Positions 8,498 through 18,671 of a stretch of 53,097 nt of DNA are shown here, piece after piece. Source of the stretch: Xanthomonas populi (GTDB lineage: Bacteria > Pseudomonadota > Gammaproteobacteria > Xanthomonadales > Xanthomonadaceae); contig NZ_MDEJ01000011.1 in the NCBI RefSeq assembly GCF_002940065.1, forward strand, positions 1-53,097, read 5' to 3'. The notes under the pieces were generated by a model that worked only from the letters and a program-made list of their open reading frames with translations, had not been told where the DNA came from and searched no databases. Made by a program: the position numbers and the translations under genes. The first letter of the stretch is position 1, and every line of letters begins with the position of its first letter.

Positions 8498-9550
8498 ATG
8501 CGCGCGTCACAGTCCCCAATGCTCGACCCCCGCGCACGCCAGCTGCTACGGACGCTGATTGCCCGCTATATCCGCGATGGCGAGCCGGTGGGCTCCAAGA
8601 CGCTGGCTCAGCACGCGGGGCTGGATGTCAGCCCGGCCACCATCCGCAATATCCTGGCCGATCTGGAGGATGTGGGGCTGCTCAGCTCCCCGCACACCTC
8701 GGCCGGTCGTATTCCCACCGCACACGGATACCGGGTGTTCGTCGACAGCCTGGTGCAGATGCAGCCGCCGGGCGAGGAAGAGGTGCGCCGCCTGCGTGCG
8801 GAGCTTGCCAGCGGTAACGGCACTCAATCGTTGCTGGGCAGCGCCTCGCAGATGCTGTCGGCGATGAGCCATTTCGTTGGCGTGGTCAGCGCGCCGCGGC
8901 GCGAGCAGTTCGCCTTCCGGCATATCGATTTCGTGCCGCTGGATGCGCGGCGGGTGCTGGCGATTCTGGTATTTGCCGACAACGAAGTGCAGAACCGGGT
9001 GATCGAGCCGCGCCGCGCCTACGAGCCGGCTGAGCTTGAACGGGTGGCCAATTATCTCAATGCGCAATTTGCCGGGCGCGCGTTGTCGGACATCCGCGCC
9101 TGCCTGCTGCGCGAGCTGCGGATGGCCAAGAACGAAATGGAGCAGTTGCTGGCGCACAGCGTGGACCTGGCCAGCGAGGCGCTGGTGCCTGCCGAGGCGG
9201 ACGACATGGTGATGGCCGGGCAGACCCGGTTGATGGGCGTGCAGGATCTGTCGGACCTGGACCGCCTGCGCGAGCTGTTCGAAGCCTTTGCCAGCAAGCG
9301 CGAGATCCTGCAGTTGCTCGAACGCACCATCCAGGCGCCGGGCGTGCGCATCTTCATCGGCGAGGAAACCGGCATGGTGTCGCTGGACGACGTTTCGCTG
9401 GTCACCGCACCCTATGTCGCCAATGGTCAGGTGCTGGGCGTGCTGGGGGTGATCGGGCACAAACGCATGGCGTACGACCGGCTGATTCCGCTGGTGCAGA
9501 CCGCCGCGCAGGTGCTGGGCGCGGCGATGGAAACGCCCGCAACGCGATAA
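8498..9550 (+). CDS. hrcA: Heat-inducible transcription repressor HrcA
   Basis: HrcA represses chaperone genes by binding CIRCE elements, with activity tuned by GroEL. The 350-residue protein has the N-terminal winged helix (DPRARQLLRTLIARYIRDGE, PVGSKTLAQHAGLDVSPATI, LEDVGLLSSPHTSAGRIPT), a GAF-like core and the C-terminal motif VRIFIGEETGMVSLDDVSLV. It heads the hrcA-grpE-dnaK-dnaJ cluster. The start may be ATG 8498 or ATG 8519 (MLDPRARQ). No CIRCE (TTAGCACTC-N9-GAGTGCTAA) is visible in this cluster, so its main target is probably elsewhere, for example groESL. Confidence 0.95.
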   Translation: MRASQSPMLDPRARQLLRTLIARYIRDGEPVGSKTLAQHAGLDVSPATIRNILADLEDVGLLSSPHTSAGRIPTAHGYRVFVDSLVQMQPPGEEEVRRLRAELASGNGTQSLLGSASQMLSAMSHFVGVVSAPRREQFAFRHIDFVPLDARRVLAILVFADNEVQNRVIEPRRAYEPAELERVANYLNAQFAGRALSDIRACLLRELRMAKNEMEQLLAHSVDLASEALVPAEADDMVMAGQTRLMGVQDLSDLDRLRELFEAFASKREILQLLERTIQAPGVRIFIGEETGMVSLDDVSLVTAPYVANGQVLGVLGVIGHKRMAYDRLIPLVQTAAQVLGAAMETPATR

Positions 9551-9577
9551 CCGGCGTCGATCGGGGCGATCGTTTTG

Positions 9578-9604
9578 CTTGAAACGCGCGCACGCGCCCA
9601 CATA
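9578..9604 (+). promoter_or_regulatory. Sigma-32-type heat-shock promoter upstream of grpE
   Basis: CTTGAAA at 9578-9584, a 12-bp spacer and CCCACATA at 9597-9604, close to the sigma-32 consensus CTTGAAA / CCCCATNT. The grpE start is at 9650. Confidence 0.75.
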
Positions 9605-9649
9605 CGGGGTGACGTTGGGGCGGGCGTTCCGCTTGCCCGGGAACTGCAC

Positions 9650-10168
9650 ATGAACCAAGACCACTCCGAATTCGACTCCGAAGACCTGTCCCAGAACCCG
9701 CCCGAGACCGATCCGCTCAAGGCCGAGATCGAATCGCTGCGCAGCGAGATCGCACTGGTCAAGGCCGATGCCCTGCGCGAGCGCGCCGATCTGGAAAACC
9801 AGCGTAAGCGCATCGCCCGCGATGTCGACAACGCGCGCAAGTTCGCCAACGACAAGCTGCTGGGCGAGTTGCTGCCGGTATTCGACAGCCTGGATGCCGG
9901 GTTGACCGCCGCCGGCAGCCAGCCCAGCCCGCTGCGCGATGGCCTGGACATGACCTTCAAGCAGCTGCTCAAGGTTGCCGCCGACAACGGCCTGACCCTG
10001 CTCGATCCGGTCGGCCAGCCGTTCAACCCGGACCAGCACCAGGCGATCAGCCAGGGCGAGGCCCAGGGCATCGCACCGGGCCACGTGGTGCAGGTGTTCC
10101 AGAAGGGCTATCTGCTCAACGAACGCCTGCTGCGTCCGGCCCTGGTGGTCGTGGCCAAACACGACTGA
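9650..10168 (+). CDS. grpE: Nucleotide exchange factor GrpE
   Basis: GrpE releases ADP from DnaK to reset the chaperone cycle. The 172-residue protein has an acidic N-terminus ([20 protein letters not shown]), a long coiled-coil dimerisation helix ([20 protein letters not shown], then [20 protein letters not shown]) and the C-terminal beta domain with [13 protein letters not shown] and [21 protein letters not shown]. The start at ATG 9650 is chosen because the in-frame codons back to 9575 lie across the sigma-32 promoter. It follows hrcA by about 100 bp and precedes dnaK by about 140 bp. Confidence 0.96.
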   Translation: MNQDHSEFDSEDLSQNPPETDPLKAEIESLRSEIALVKADALRERADLENQRKRIARDVDNARKFANDKLLGELLPVFDSLDAGLTAAGSQPSPLRDGLDMTFKQLLKVAADNGLTLLDPVGQPFNPDQHQAISQGEAQGIAPGHVVQVFQKGYLLNERLLRPALVVVAKHD

Positions 10169-10177
10169 ACGCCGGTG

Positions 10178-10195
10178 CCCGGCTGAACTGCCGGG
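10178..10195. terminator. Short GC hairpin between grpE and dnaK
   Basis: CCCGGC/GCCGGG stem with a TGAACT loop, just after the grpE stop. It has no T-run, so it may act as a weak attenuator or an mRNA processing or stability element. Confidence 0.35.
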
Positions 10196-10227
10196 CGACC
10201 GCACGGAACGCAGATTCGCGCGGGTGG

Positions 10228-10257
10228 CTTGAACACCTGCGCACCACCCCCACATCT
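10228..10257 (+). promoter_or_regulatory. Second sigma-32-like promoter, upstream of dnaK
   Basis: CTTGAA at 10228-10233 and CCCCCACATCT at 10247-10257, resembling CTTGAA/CCCCATNT with a 13-15 bp spacer. It would let dnaK-dnaJ be induced separately from hrcA-grpE. Confidence 0.55.
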
Positions 10258-10310
10258 CAGCCAGACCCGGCGTCGCCGGAAACAGCTACAGAATCATCAG
10301 GAGCGTATCC

Positions 10311-12236
<1,926 letters not shown>

Positions 12237-12244
12237 GCCGTGAT

Positions 12245-12392
12245 TTGGGAGTCGGGAGTGGGGATTCGCATGCCGCTGTGCGTGTGAGCCCCACCCCCGA
12301 TATCTCCACGCGTCGCGTCGCCAAGGCGGACCAGCACAGGCTGTCCGCTTTCGTGTTTCAACGAATCTCAAATCACGAATCCCAAATCCCCG
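12245..12392. repeat. Inverted GGGAATCGGG-type repeat, copy B (between dnaK and dnaJ)
   Basis: The left arm at 12245-12269 contains TTGGGAGTCGGGAGTGGGG. The right arm at 12361-12392 contains CGAATCTCAAATCACGAATC and CCCAAATCCCC. It is a more diverged copy of the elements at 4115 and 24535, placed inside an operon. Confidence 0.65.
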
Positions 12393-12395
12393 CTT

Positions 12396-13523
12396 ATGAG
12401 CAAACGCGATTACTACGAAGTGCTGGGCGTGGCCCGTGGCGCCAGCGACGAGGAGCTGAAGAAGGCGTATCGGCGCTGTGCGATGAAGCACCACCCGGAC
12501 CGCAATCCAGGCGATGCGGCTGCCGAGGCGACCTTCAAAGAGTGCAAGGAAGCCTATGAAGTGTTGTCGGACGGCAACAAGCGCCGCGCCTACGATGCGC
12601 ATGGTCATGCGGCGTTCGAGCACGGCATGGGCGGTGGCGATGGGCCGGGTGGCCCAGACATGGGAGATATCTTTGGCGATATCTTCGGCAATATTTTCGG
12701 CGGTGGCGCAGCCGGTCCGCGCGCTGCGCGACGTGGCGCCGACGTCGGTTACGTGTTGGAACTGGATCTGGAAGAAGCCGTCGCCGGTATCGAGCGACGC
12801 ATCGAGATTCCTACTCTGATCGAATGCGATCCGTGCAACGGCAGCGGTTCGGAAGACGGCAAGGTGCAAGTGTGCGGCACCTGCCACGGACGCGGCCAGG
12901 TACGTATCCAGCGCGGCATCTTTGCCATGCAGCAGAGCTGCCCGCATTGCGATGGGCGCGGCACGCTGATCCAGAATCCGTGCAAGGTCTGCCACGGCGC
13001 CGGCCGCGTGGAAGAAGACAAGGTGCTGTCGATCAAGGTGCCGGCCGGTGTGGACACCGGTGACCGAATCCGTCTGGCAGGCGAGGGCGAAGCCGGCCCT
13101 GCCGGCACACCGCCGGGCGATCTGTATGTGGAAGTGCGCGTGCGTGAGCATGCGATCTTTCAGCGCGATGGCGACGATCTGCATTGCGAAGTGCCGATCC
13201 GCATTTCGCAGGCGGCACTCGGCGACACCGTACGTGTGGCCACGCTTGGTGGGGAGGCGGAAATCCGCATTCCGGCAGAGACTCAGACCGGCAAGCTGTT
13301 CCGTTTGCGCGGTAAGGGCGTGCGTTCGGTGCGCAGTCGCACCGAAGGCGATCTGTATTGCCGCGTGGTGGTCGAAACACCGGTGAATCTGACTGCCGAT
13401 CAGCGCGAGTTGTTGCAGCAGTTCGAGTCCACCTTTACCGGTGAGGATGCGCGCAAGCATTCGCCCAAGTCGGCCACGTTCATCGATGGCGTCAAGGGGT
13501 TTTGGGATCGGATGACGTCCTGA
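12396..13523 (+). CDS. dnaJ: Co-chaperone DnaJ (Hsp40)
   Basis: DnaJ delivers clients to DnaK and stimulates its ATPase. The 375-residue class I protein has the J domain ([23 protein letters not shown] in [10 protein letters not shown]), a Gly/Phe-rich linker ([15 protein letters not shown]) and a zinc domain with all four Cys repeats: [24 protein letters not shown] and CKVCHGAG. The C-terminal substrate domains follow. It is the last gene of the heat-shock operon and is followed within 25 bp by a strong terminator. Copy B of the intergenic repeat separates it from dnaK. Confidence 0.98.
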   Translation: MSKRDYYEVLGVARGASDEELKKAYRRCAMKHHPDRNPGDAAAEATFKECKEAYEVLSDGNKRRAYDAHGHAAFEHGMGGGDGPGGPDMGDIFGDIFGNIFGGGAAGPRAARRGADVGYVLELDLEEAVAGIERRIEIPTLIECDPCNGSGSEDGKVQVCGTCHGRGQVRIQRGIFAMQQSCPHCDGRGTLIQNPCKVCHGAGRVEEDKVLSIKVPAGVDTGDRIRLAGEGEAGPAGTPPGDLYVEVRVREHAIFQRDGDDLHCEVPIRISQAALGDTVRVATLGGEAEIRIPAETQTGKLFRLRGKGVRSVRSRTEGDLYCRVVVETPVNLTADQRELLQQFESTFTGEDARKHSPKSATFIDGVKGFWDRMTS

Positions 13524-13544
13524 TTCAGGCGTTCTGATGCAACC

Positions 13545-13590
13545 ATGGCACGGTGTGCAGCAAGCTGCATGCCGGGCCATTTTTATTTTT
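13545..13590 (+). terminator. Strong rho-independent terminator after dnaJ
   Basis: A long stem pairs ATGGC with GCCAT, continues through a GC-rich middle to TGCAGC/GCTGCA, and closes on AA. About 17 pairs include one mismatch and two wobbles. TTTTATTTTT follows directly at 13581-13590. Confidence 0.85.
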
Positions 13591-13755
13591 GAGATGCGTG
13601 CATTGCAGGCTAGAATGTGGTGTTGCGCTGCTTCTGCATTGCGCTGTTCGATGTCGTTCCGGCTTAAACCGTGCCATCTTCCAGCTTGCGGTTCTGGTAC
13701 GTGCGCTTTCTGCAGCTTGGCGTATCTACAGCATGCTTCCTAAGTTGCGCGGATA

Positions 13756-14697
13756 ATGATGGCATCTCCTTCGACGATGGCAGCCACCATGAGCGATGCA
13801 ACCGACAGCCACCTCGTACACGGTCGCCGCCAGCGTCCGGATGGTCCTTCGCCGATCGATGTGATCTCGGTGCAATCGCAGCTGGTTTATGGTCATGCCG
13901 GCAACAGCGCTGCGGTGCCGCCGTTGCGTGCGCTCGGGTTGCGCGTGGCGGAAGTGCCGACCACGCTGCTGAGCAATGCGCCGTTTTACGCCACCTTGCG
14001 CGGCCGTATTCTGCCGGCCGATTGGCTGGCCGACTTGTTGTTGGGTGCGAGCGAACGCGGCCTGCCGCAACGCGCGAGGATTCTGGTGTCGGGCTACTTC
14101 GGCAGTCTGGCCAATGGCGAGGCATTCACCGACTGGCTTGAGCAGACCTTGCCGCAGGCGCCTCAGTTGCGTTACTGCCTGGATCCGGTGATTGGCGACA
14201 CGCACACCGGCCCGTATGTGGAGGCCGGATTGGAATGCGTGTTCGCCGAGCGGCTGTTGCAGCATGCCTGGCTGGTGACACCGAATGCGTTTGAGCTGGG
14301 GCGACTGACCGGATTGCCGAGTCTTGAGCAGGACGACGCCATCGTTGCCGCTCGCGTGCTGCTGGCACGTGGTCCACAGTGGGTGCTTGCACACAGCGTT
14401 GCCGGTGCGGCTGGCGAGCTGGTGACGTTGGCGGTCAGTAACGCGGCGGTGTATCGCTGGGCCACGCCGCATCTGCCGGTGGATGTGGCCGGCACCGGCG
14501 ATGTGCTGATGGCGTTGTTGATCGGTTTCTTGCTGCGCGGTGTGCCGTTCGAGCAGGCAGTAGGGCATGCGCTCAGCGGTGTGCATAGCGCGTTGGAAGC
14601 GACACTGGCTGCGGGCTTTGAGGAGTTCGAGGTGCTGGCCGCTGCGCCGGCCGCGCTCGCGGCTGCGCCACGTTTCGCAGTCGAGCGATTGGCATGA
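13756..14697 (+). CDS. pdxY: Pyridoxal kinase PdxY
   Basis: The enzyme phosphorylates pyridoxal with ATP in the salvage pathway to pyridoxal 5'-phosphate. Family signatures are VISVQSQLVYGHAGNSAAV near the N-terminus, YCLDPVIGDTHTGPYV in the middle, VTPNAFELGRLTG, and the ribokinase-type anion hole PVDVAGTGDVLMALLIG with the catalytic Asp. Length is 313 residues from ATG 13756, somewhat long; the first 30 or so residues are unlike E. coli PdxY, and ATG 13789 (MSDATDSH) is a possible start. Its stop overlaps the tyrA start, so the two are co-translated. Confidence 0.9.
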   Translation: MMASPSTMAATMSDATDSHLVHGRRQRPDGPSPIDVISVQSQLVYGHAGNSAAVPPLRALGLRVAEVPTTLLSNAPFYATLRGRILPADWLADLLLGASERGLPQRARILVSGYFGSLANGEAFTDWLEQTLPQAPQLRYCLDPVIGDTHTGPYVEAGLECVFAERLLQHAWLVTPNAFELGRLTGLPSLEQDDAIVAARVLLARGPQWVLAHSVAGAAGELVTLAVSNAAVYRWATPHLPVDVAGTGDVLMALLIGFLLRGVPFEQAVGHALSGVHSALEATLAAGFEEFEVLAAAPAALAAAPRFAVERLA

Positions 14698-15821
14698 TTG
14701 CGCAGCCGGTGGTCGGTATCGTCGGCATTGCCGGCGCCTACGGTCGATGGTTGGCGCAGTTTTTGCGGGTGCGCATGCGGCTGGAGGTGATCGGCTTTGA
14801 CCCGGCCGCGGTTGGTAGCATGGACGAGGCGACCCTGGCGCAGCGTGCGGATGTGCTGATTTTTTCTGCGCCGATTCGCCACACCGCGGCGTTGATCGAG
14901 CGTTATGTCACCCTTGCAGGCGCGCGCGCCGCTTCGCAGTTGTGGATGGATATCACCTCGATCAAGCAGGCGCCGGTTGCCGCGATGCTGGCATCCCAGG
15001 CCGAGGTCGTCGGCCTGCACCCGATGACTGCACCGCCCAAGTCGCCGACCTTGAAGGGACGGGTGATGGTGATCTGTGAAGCGCGTCTGCGGCGTTGGTC
15101 GGCGTGGGTCAAGACGCTCTCTAGCGCGCTGCAGGCCGAGTGCGTGTACGCCACACCCGAGCACCACGACCGCGTGATGGCCCTGGTGCAGGCGATGGTG
15201 CAAGCCACCCATCTGGCGCAGGCCGGCACCTTGCGCGACTACGCGCCGCTGCTCGGCGAACTGCGTGCGTTGATGCCGTATCGCTCGGCCTCGTTCGAGC
15301 TGGATACTGCGGTGATCGCGCGCATCCTCTCGCTCAATCCGTCGATCTACGAAGACATCCAGTTTGGTAATCCATACGTGGGCGAGATGCTCGATCGCCT
15401 GCTAATGCAACTGCAGGAATTGCGCGCCTTGGTCGCGCAAGGCGACGACGCGGCGCGAGCGCAGTTTCGCAGCAGATTTTTGGACGACAACGCAAAGGCG
15501 CTACAACGTGAGTCGCTGGCGGCGGGCAACTACACCTATGAGCGCGTGGGTTACTTGTTGGCCGATCTCACCGAGCCGCTGACCTTGAACGTGTATCTGC
15601 CGGAAGATCAACCGGGCTCGCTGCGCGCGCTGCTGCATGTGTTCGAGCAGCACGGGGTGAATCTGTCGTCCATCCACTCCTCGCGCACACCGGTGGGCGA
15701 GCTGCATTTCCGGATGGGATTCGAGCCGAACAGCAACCGTGCTGCGTTGGCGCAGGCTGCCAGTGAGATCGATATCAGCGGCATCGGGCGGGTGCTGGAG
15801 CGGTCTGATCGCGTTGGGTAA
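14694..15821 (+). CDS. tyrA: Prephenate dehydrogenase with C-terminal ACT domain
   Basis: This enzyme oxidatively decarboxylates prephenate to 4-hydroxyphenylpyruvate with NAD(P), the tyrosine branch of aromatic biosynthesis. The N-terminus VVGIVGIAGAYGRWLAQFLR is a Rossmann fold. DITSIKQAPVAAM and EVVGLHPMTAPP are prephenate dehydrogenase motifs (His for prephenate binding). A helical dimerisation domain follows. The C-terminal LTLNVYLPEDQPGSLRALLH begins an ACT domain, probably for feedback control by tyrosine. The protein has 375 residues. The ATG overlaps the pdxY stop (ATGA). The usual GxGxxG is altered to GIAGAYG, still compatible with nucleotide binding. Confidence 0.88.
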   Translation: MIAQPVVGIVGIAGAYGRWLAQFLRVRMRLEVIGFDPAAVGSMDEATLAQRADVLIFSAPIRHTAALIERYVTLAGARAASQLWMDITSIKQAPVAAMLASQAEVVGLHPMTAPPKSPTLKGRVMVICEARLRRWSAWVKTLSSALQAECVYATPEHHDRVMALVQAMVQATHLAQAGTLRDYAPLLGELRALMPYRSASFELDTAVIARILSLNPSIYEDIQFGNPYVGEMLDRLLMQLQELRALVAQGDDAARAQFRSRFLDDNAKALQRESLAAGNYTYERVGYLLADLTEPLTLNVYLPEDQPGSLRALLHVFEQHGVNLSSIHSSRTPVGELHFRMGFEPNSNRAALAQAASEIDISGIGRVLERSDRVG

Positions 15822-16185
15822 CAGCAGTGCAGGGCATGCGTGCAATTGCGCGATGTCGATGTTGGTATCAGGCTGCAGATGTGTAAGCAGCAACTACGTG
15901 TTGCCTGATTGAAATCGCATGTGATGCGGCGACGCTAAAAGTAGCTTTCGCTTGGCGCAATGTCGAGCTGACACGACATCCATTTCATCAACACAAGGTG
16001 TGGATGAAATTTGCACAAACAGGTGGATAACTGTGTGCGGCCATTGCGCTGCAACGGCTGCAGCATGGATGGTCAAAAAATGACCAGCATCATCTCAGGA
16101 CGTCGAAAGCCTTAACTCGCCACCATTGGTGAAGAAGCGCTTGCTTTTCACGCATCCGCTGCGCGGCGACCCCGCACCCAGACAC
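15822..16185. other. Gene-free convergent intergenic region with one hairpin
   Basis: No convincing gene lies in this 364-bp gap between tyrA and the TolC gene. A hairpin at 15982-16010 pairs ATTTCATC with GATGAAAT, continues ACAC/GTGT inside and has an AAG loop; it may stop transcription from either side. Two near-matches to the DnaA box (TGTGGATGA and GGTGGATAA) lie nearby, but nothing else suggests an origin. Confidence 0.5.
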
Positions 16186-17589
16186 TCAGCGACTCAACTT
16201 CAACGCCTCCCGATCCGCCGTTGCCGCTGCCAATTCCGCGCGGGCCGACGCAATGCGCGCCTGCGCATCGATCAGGCGCACGCGCGCGTCGTTGGCGGTT
16301 TCTTCGCGCTGATTAACCAGGAAGAAATCGCCCGATCCCAACTCGAAGCGGCGCCGTTCTGCTGCCGCAAGACGGTCGGCCAGGCTGCGCTCTTCGCCGG
16401 CGATCTTTGCTAGACGCTCGGCTGCGTTGAGCGAGATGACGACCGACTCGACCTCCACCGAGATCTGGTCGCGCAAAAAACGGCTGCGTTGATCCAGCGC
16501 TTCGATCTCGGCGCGTGCTTCGGCAACGCGGCCCTTGGCGGAGCGGTTTTCCAGCGGCACGCTGAAACGGAAGCCGATGATGGCATCGGTCGGTGAGCGG
16601 TTCGGGCCACCCACACCTGGTGCACCCAGATCCTTGCTGACTTCGAGGCTCACATCCAGGCGCGGTTTCAGATCGTTCTGCGCCAGCATCAGCCGCGCGG
16701 TCGCTTGGTCGATGCGGGTCAGCACCGCGCGGTAATCCGGGCGCTCTACCGGCGCAGTGATCTTGCTGGCGCCGGCCAGACCTTCCAACGCGGACGTATC
16801 GGCTGGAAGGCGCTCAGTGGAAACGATCAACGGCATGCCGACCTTGTCGCGCAGATACAGCGACAGCGCATTTGCCGCGTTGGCGAACTCCTGTTCCGAG
16901 CGCACTACCAGCGCGCGTCGACGTACCAGGTTCTGGTCGTTTTCGGTCAGCAGGATGGTGGGCCGCGCGCCCAGCGTCACCTGCCGGGAAATCGCGTTGC
17001 GGCGTTGCTCGGCCAATTGCAGTAGATCGTTATACGCGCGCAGTTTCAGGCCAGCTGCAACCCAGCTCTGATATGCGTCCACCGCGCGGCGTTGCACGCC
17101 AATGGCCACCATCTCCGCTTCGTACTGGGCGACATTGATATCGGCACTGGCAACGCTGCGGCGGGTACGGCGCTCGTCGACCACGCGGTCGCGCAGCAGC
17201 GCATACAGCGCGCCCACTTTCACTTCGCCGCCGCGGTCGGTGTAGGACTTGTCTTCGTAGACCGGAAATGCGCCACGCGACGAGCGATAACCCCCGTAGT
17301 AATAGCCGCCGTTGTTATCGAACGGTCGCTTGGCGGTGCTTTCGATCGCGCTGCCGTCGTAGTAGCCAGCTTCGCGTGAGCGGGCGTCGATATCGAACAC
17401 GGTGTCGAACGCGCCATCGGCCGATATGCTTTTGCCTTCGGCCTGATGGACCTTGGCCAGCGATTCGACAATCTGCGGCGCGGAGCGGGCCGAGGACTGC
17501 AGCACTTCGTCTAGGGTCAGTGGCATGGTTTGGGCAGTGGTCACGCCCGGCGCGAGTGCGATCAGCAGCACGACAAGACGGCGAATCAT
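16186..17589 (-). CDS. TolC-family outer-membrane efflux protein
   Basis: A 467-residue outer-membrane channel of the TolC family. It begins with a signal peptide (MIRRLVVLLIALAPGVTTAQ) followed by MPLTLDEVLQSSARSAPQIV, the usual first helix. Long Ala/Glu/Arg-rich helices recur in two halves (KGRVAEARAEIEALDQRSRF, then AERRRFELGSGDFFLVNQRE). It would form the outer-membrane exit of a tripartite export pump. The ATG overlaps the HlyD-gene stop (ATGA), so it is the last gene of the ABC-HlyD-TolC operon. An unusual YYYGGYRSSRGAFPVYE stretch sits near residue 95. The transported substrate is not evident. Confidence 0.93.
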   Translation of the reverse strand: MIRRLVVLLIALAPGVTTAQTMPLTLDEVLQSSARSAPQIVESLAKVHQAEGKSISADGAFDTVFDIDARSREAGYYDGSAIESTAKRPFDNNGGYYYGGYRSSRGAFPVYEDKSYTDRGGEVKVGALYALLRDRVVDERRTRRSVASADINVAQYEAEMVAIGVQRRAVDAYQSWVAAGLKLRAYNDLLQLAEQRRNAISRQVTLGARPTILLTENDQNLVRRRALVVRSEQEFANAANALSLYLRDKVGMPLIVSTERLPADTSALEGLAGASKITAPVERPDYRAVLTRIDQATARLMLAQNDLKPRLDVSLEVSKDLGAPGVGGPNRSPTDAIIGFRFSVPLENRSAKGRVAEARAEIEALDQRSRFLRDQISVEVESVVISLNAAERLAKIAGEERSLADRLAAAERRRFELGSGDFFLVNQREETANDARVRLIDAQARIASARAELAAATADREALKLSR

Positions 17590-18671
17590 TTCTTGCCCGT
17601 CGCGTCGTCTTCGGCCTTGGACGCTGCCGGTTTGGCCTTGCCTTCGTCCTGCGTCGCCGTTGCCGGGCGCCGGCCGAATTCCAACGGGAAGTTATTGAGC
17701 TGCCGCCACAATTCGTAGCCCACCTTCACCGTTTCGCCCTGCACCCAGCCGCGCACCTTGCCGCCCTGACGGGCGAATTCCTGCGCCGGCCAGGCCGGCT
17801 TGCCCGGCTGCGGTTCGACCAGGATGCGTAACAAGCCATCGGGCGTGGCATTGGGGTCGATCGCGCGCACGCGGCCATCGAACATGCCATGCGCCACCGA
17901 CGGCCAGCCGCTGAACTGGATCGCCGGCCAGCCTTCGAATTCCAGCCGTACCGGACGGCCGGGGCGGATCAGCGGCACGTCGCGGCCGTTGATATACAGC
18001 TCCACAGCGCGCTCCACCCGCTCCGGTGAGATCACCGCCAGCACCGTGCCAGGCGAGACCATCGCGCTACCACTAGCCGCGTTGAGTTGCTGCACGCGGC
18101 CGTCGCGCGGTGCACGCACCAGCTGCGCTGACTGGCGGTTCAACTGGATGTCGATGCGGGTCAGCTTGGCGCGCGATTCGGCCAGCTTGGCGTCGGCTTC
18201 GGCGACCTTGATCTGGGTCAGCTCAAAGTCGCGGCGGCCGGCCAGGCCTTCGGCGAGCAATTGCTTGCTACGCGCCACGTCGATGCTGGCAACCGCGCGC
18301 GATTGCTGGATGGCAGCGATTTCCGCCTGCACCTGGGCACGTTCGCTGGCCAGCCGAGTGAGCAAATCCGGATCCAGGTCGCCGACGCGTGCGATCGGAT
18401 CGCCGCGCGATACATGCTGGCCGTCGTGCACATACCAGCGCTCGACGCGGCCGGGCACGAAGGCGGTGACCTGTTGCTGGCGGTCGCCCGGATCCAGCGC
18501 CACCACATGGCCCTTGCCGCTGGCGGTCTGCACCCACGGCGCCAGCGCGAGAATCGCGCCGGCAATGGCAATACCGATCCACAGCATCCATGCCAGCGCC
18601 TTGGCGATGCTGGGCGGGCGCATTGCAGCCAGGGTGGGGAAGTGCGCGTGGCGATCAGGAGCGTGCTGCAT
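17586..18671 (-). CDS. HlyD-family periplasmic adaptor
   Basis: A 361-residue membrane-fusion protein. One N-terminal membrane segment (ALAWMLWIGIAIAGAILALA) anchors it in the inner membrane. A lipoyl-like half follows (FVPGRVERWYVHDGQHVSRG), then a helical hairpin (residues about 110-190) and a beta-barrel with DGRVQQLNAASGSAMVSPGT. The C-terminal part contains RPVRLEFEGWPAIQFSGWPS. It links the inner-membrane ABC protein to the TolC channel. It overlaps the ABC gene by 17 bp and the TolC gene by 4 bp, which supports one operon. The C-terminal tail is Lys/Ala-rich. Confidence 0.92.
   Translation of the reverse strand: MQHAPDRHAHFPTLAAMRPPSIAKALAWMLWIGIAIAGAILALAPWVQTASGKGHVVALDPGDRQQQVTAFVPGRVERWYVHDGQHVSRGDPIARVGDLDPDLLTRLASERAQVQAEIAAIQQSRAVASIDVARSKQLLAEGLAGRRDFELTQIKVAEADAKLAESRAKLTRIDIQLNRQSAQLVRAPRDGRVQQLNAASGSAMVSPGTVLAVISPERVERAVELYINGRDVPLIRPGRPVRLEFEGWPAIQFSGWPSVAHGMFDGRVRAIDPNATPDGLLRILVEPQPGKPAWPAQEFARQGGKVRGWVQGETVKVGYELWRQLNNFPLEFGRRPATATQDEGKAKPAASKAEDDATGKK

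Noticed and set aside
8546-10255. A 569-codon minus-strand frame opposite hrcA and grpE
   Set aside because: Antisense shadow; it crosses the heat-shock promoter and reads as His/Gln/Arg-rich noise.
8382-10310. Search for a CIRCE element near hrcA, grpE and dnaK
   Set aside because: No TTAGCACTC-N9-GAGTGCTAA or close variant is seen in the three gaps.
13537-13755. Short frames between dnaJ and pdxY
   Set aside because: They cross the dnaJ terminator and its T-run and have no domain or plausible ribosome-binding site.
15991-16040. Two near DnaA boxes (TGTGGATGA, GGTGGATAA)
   Set aside because: Each has a mismatch, there is no AT-rich unwinding region, and no dnaA, dnaN or gidA lies nearby.
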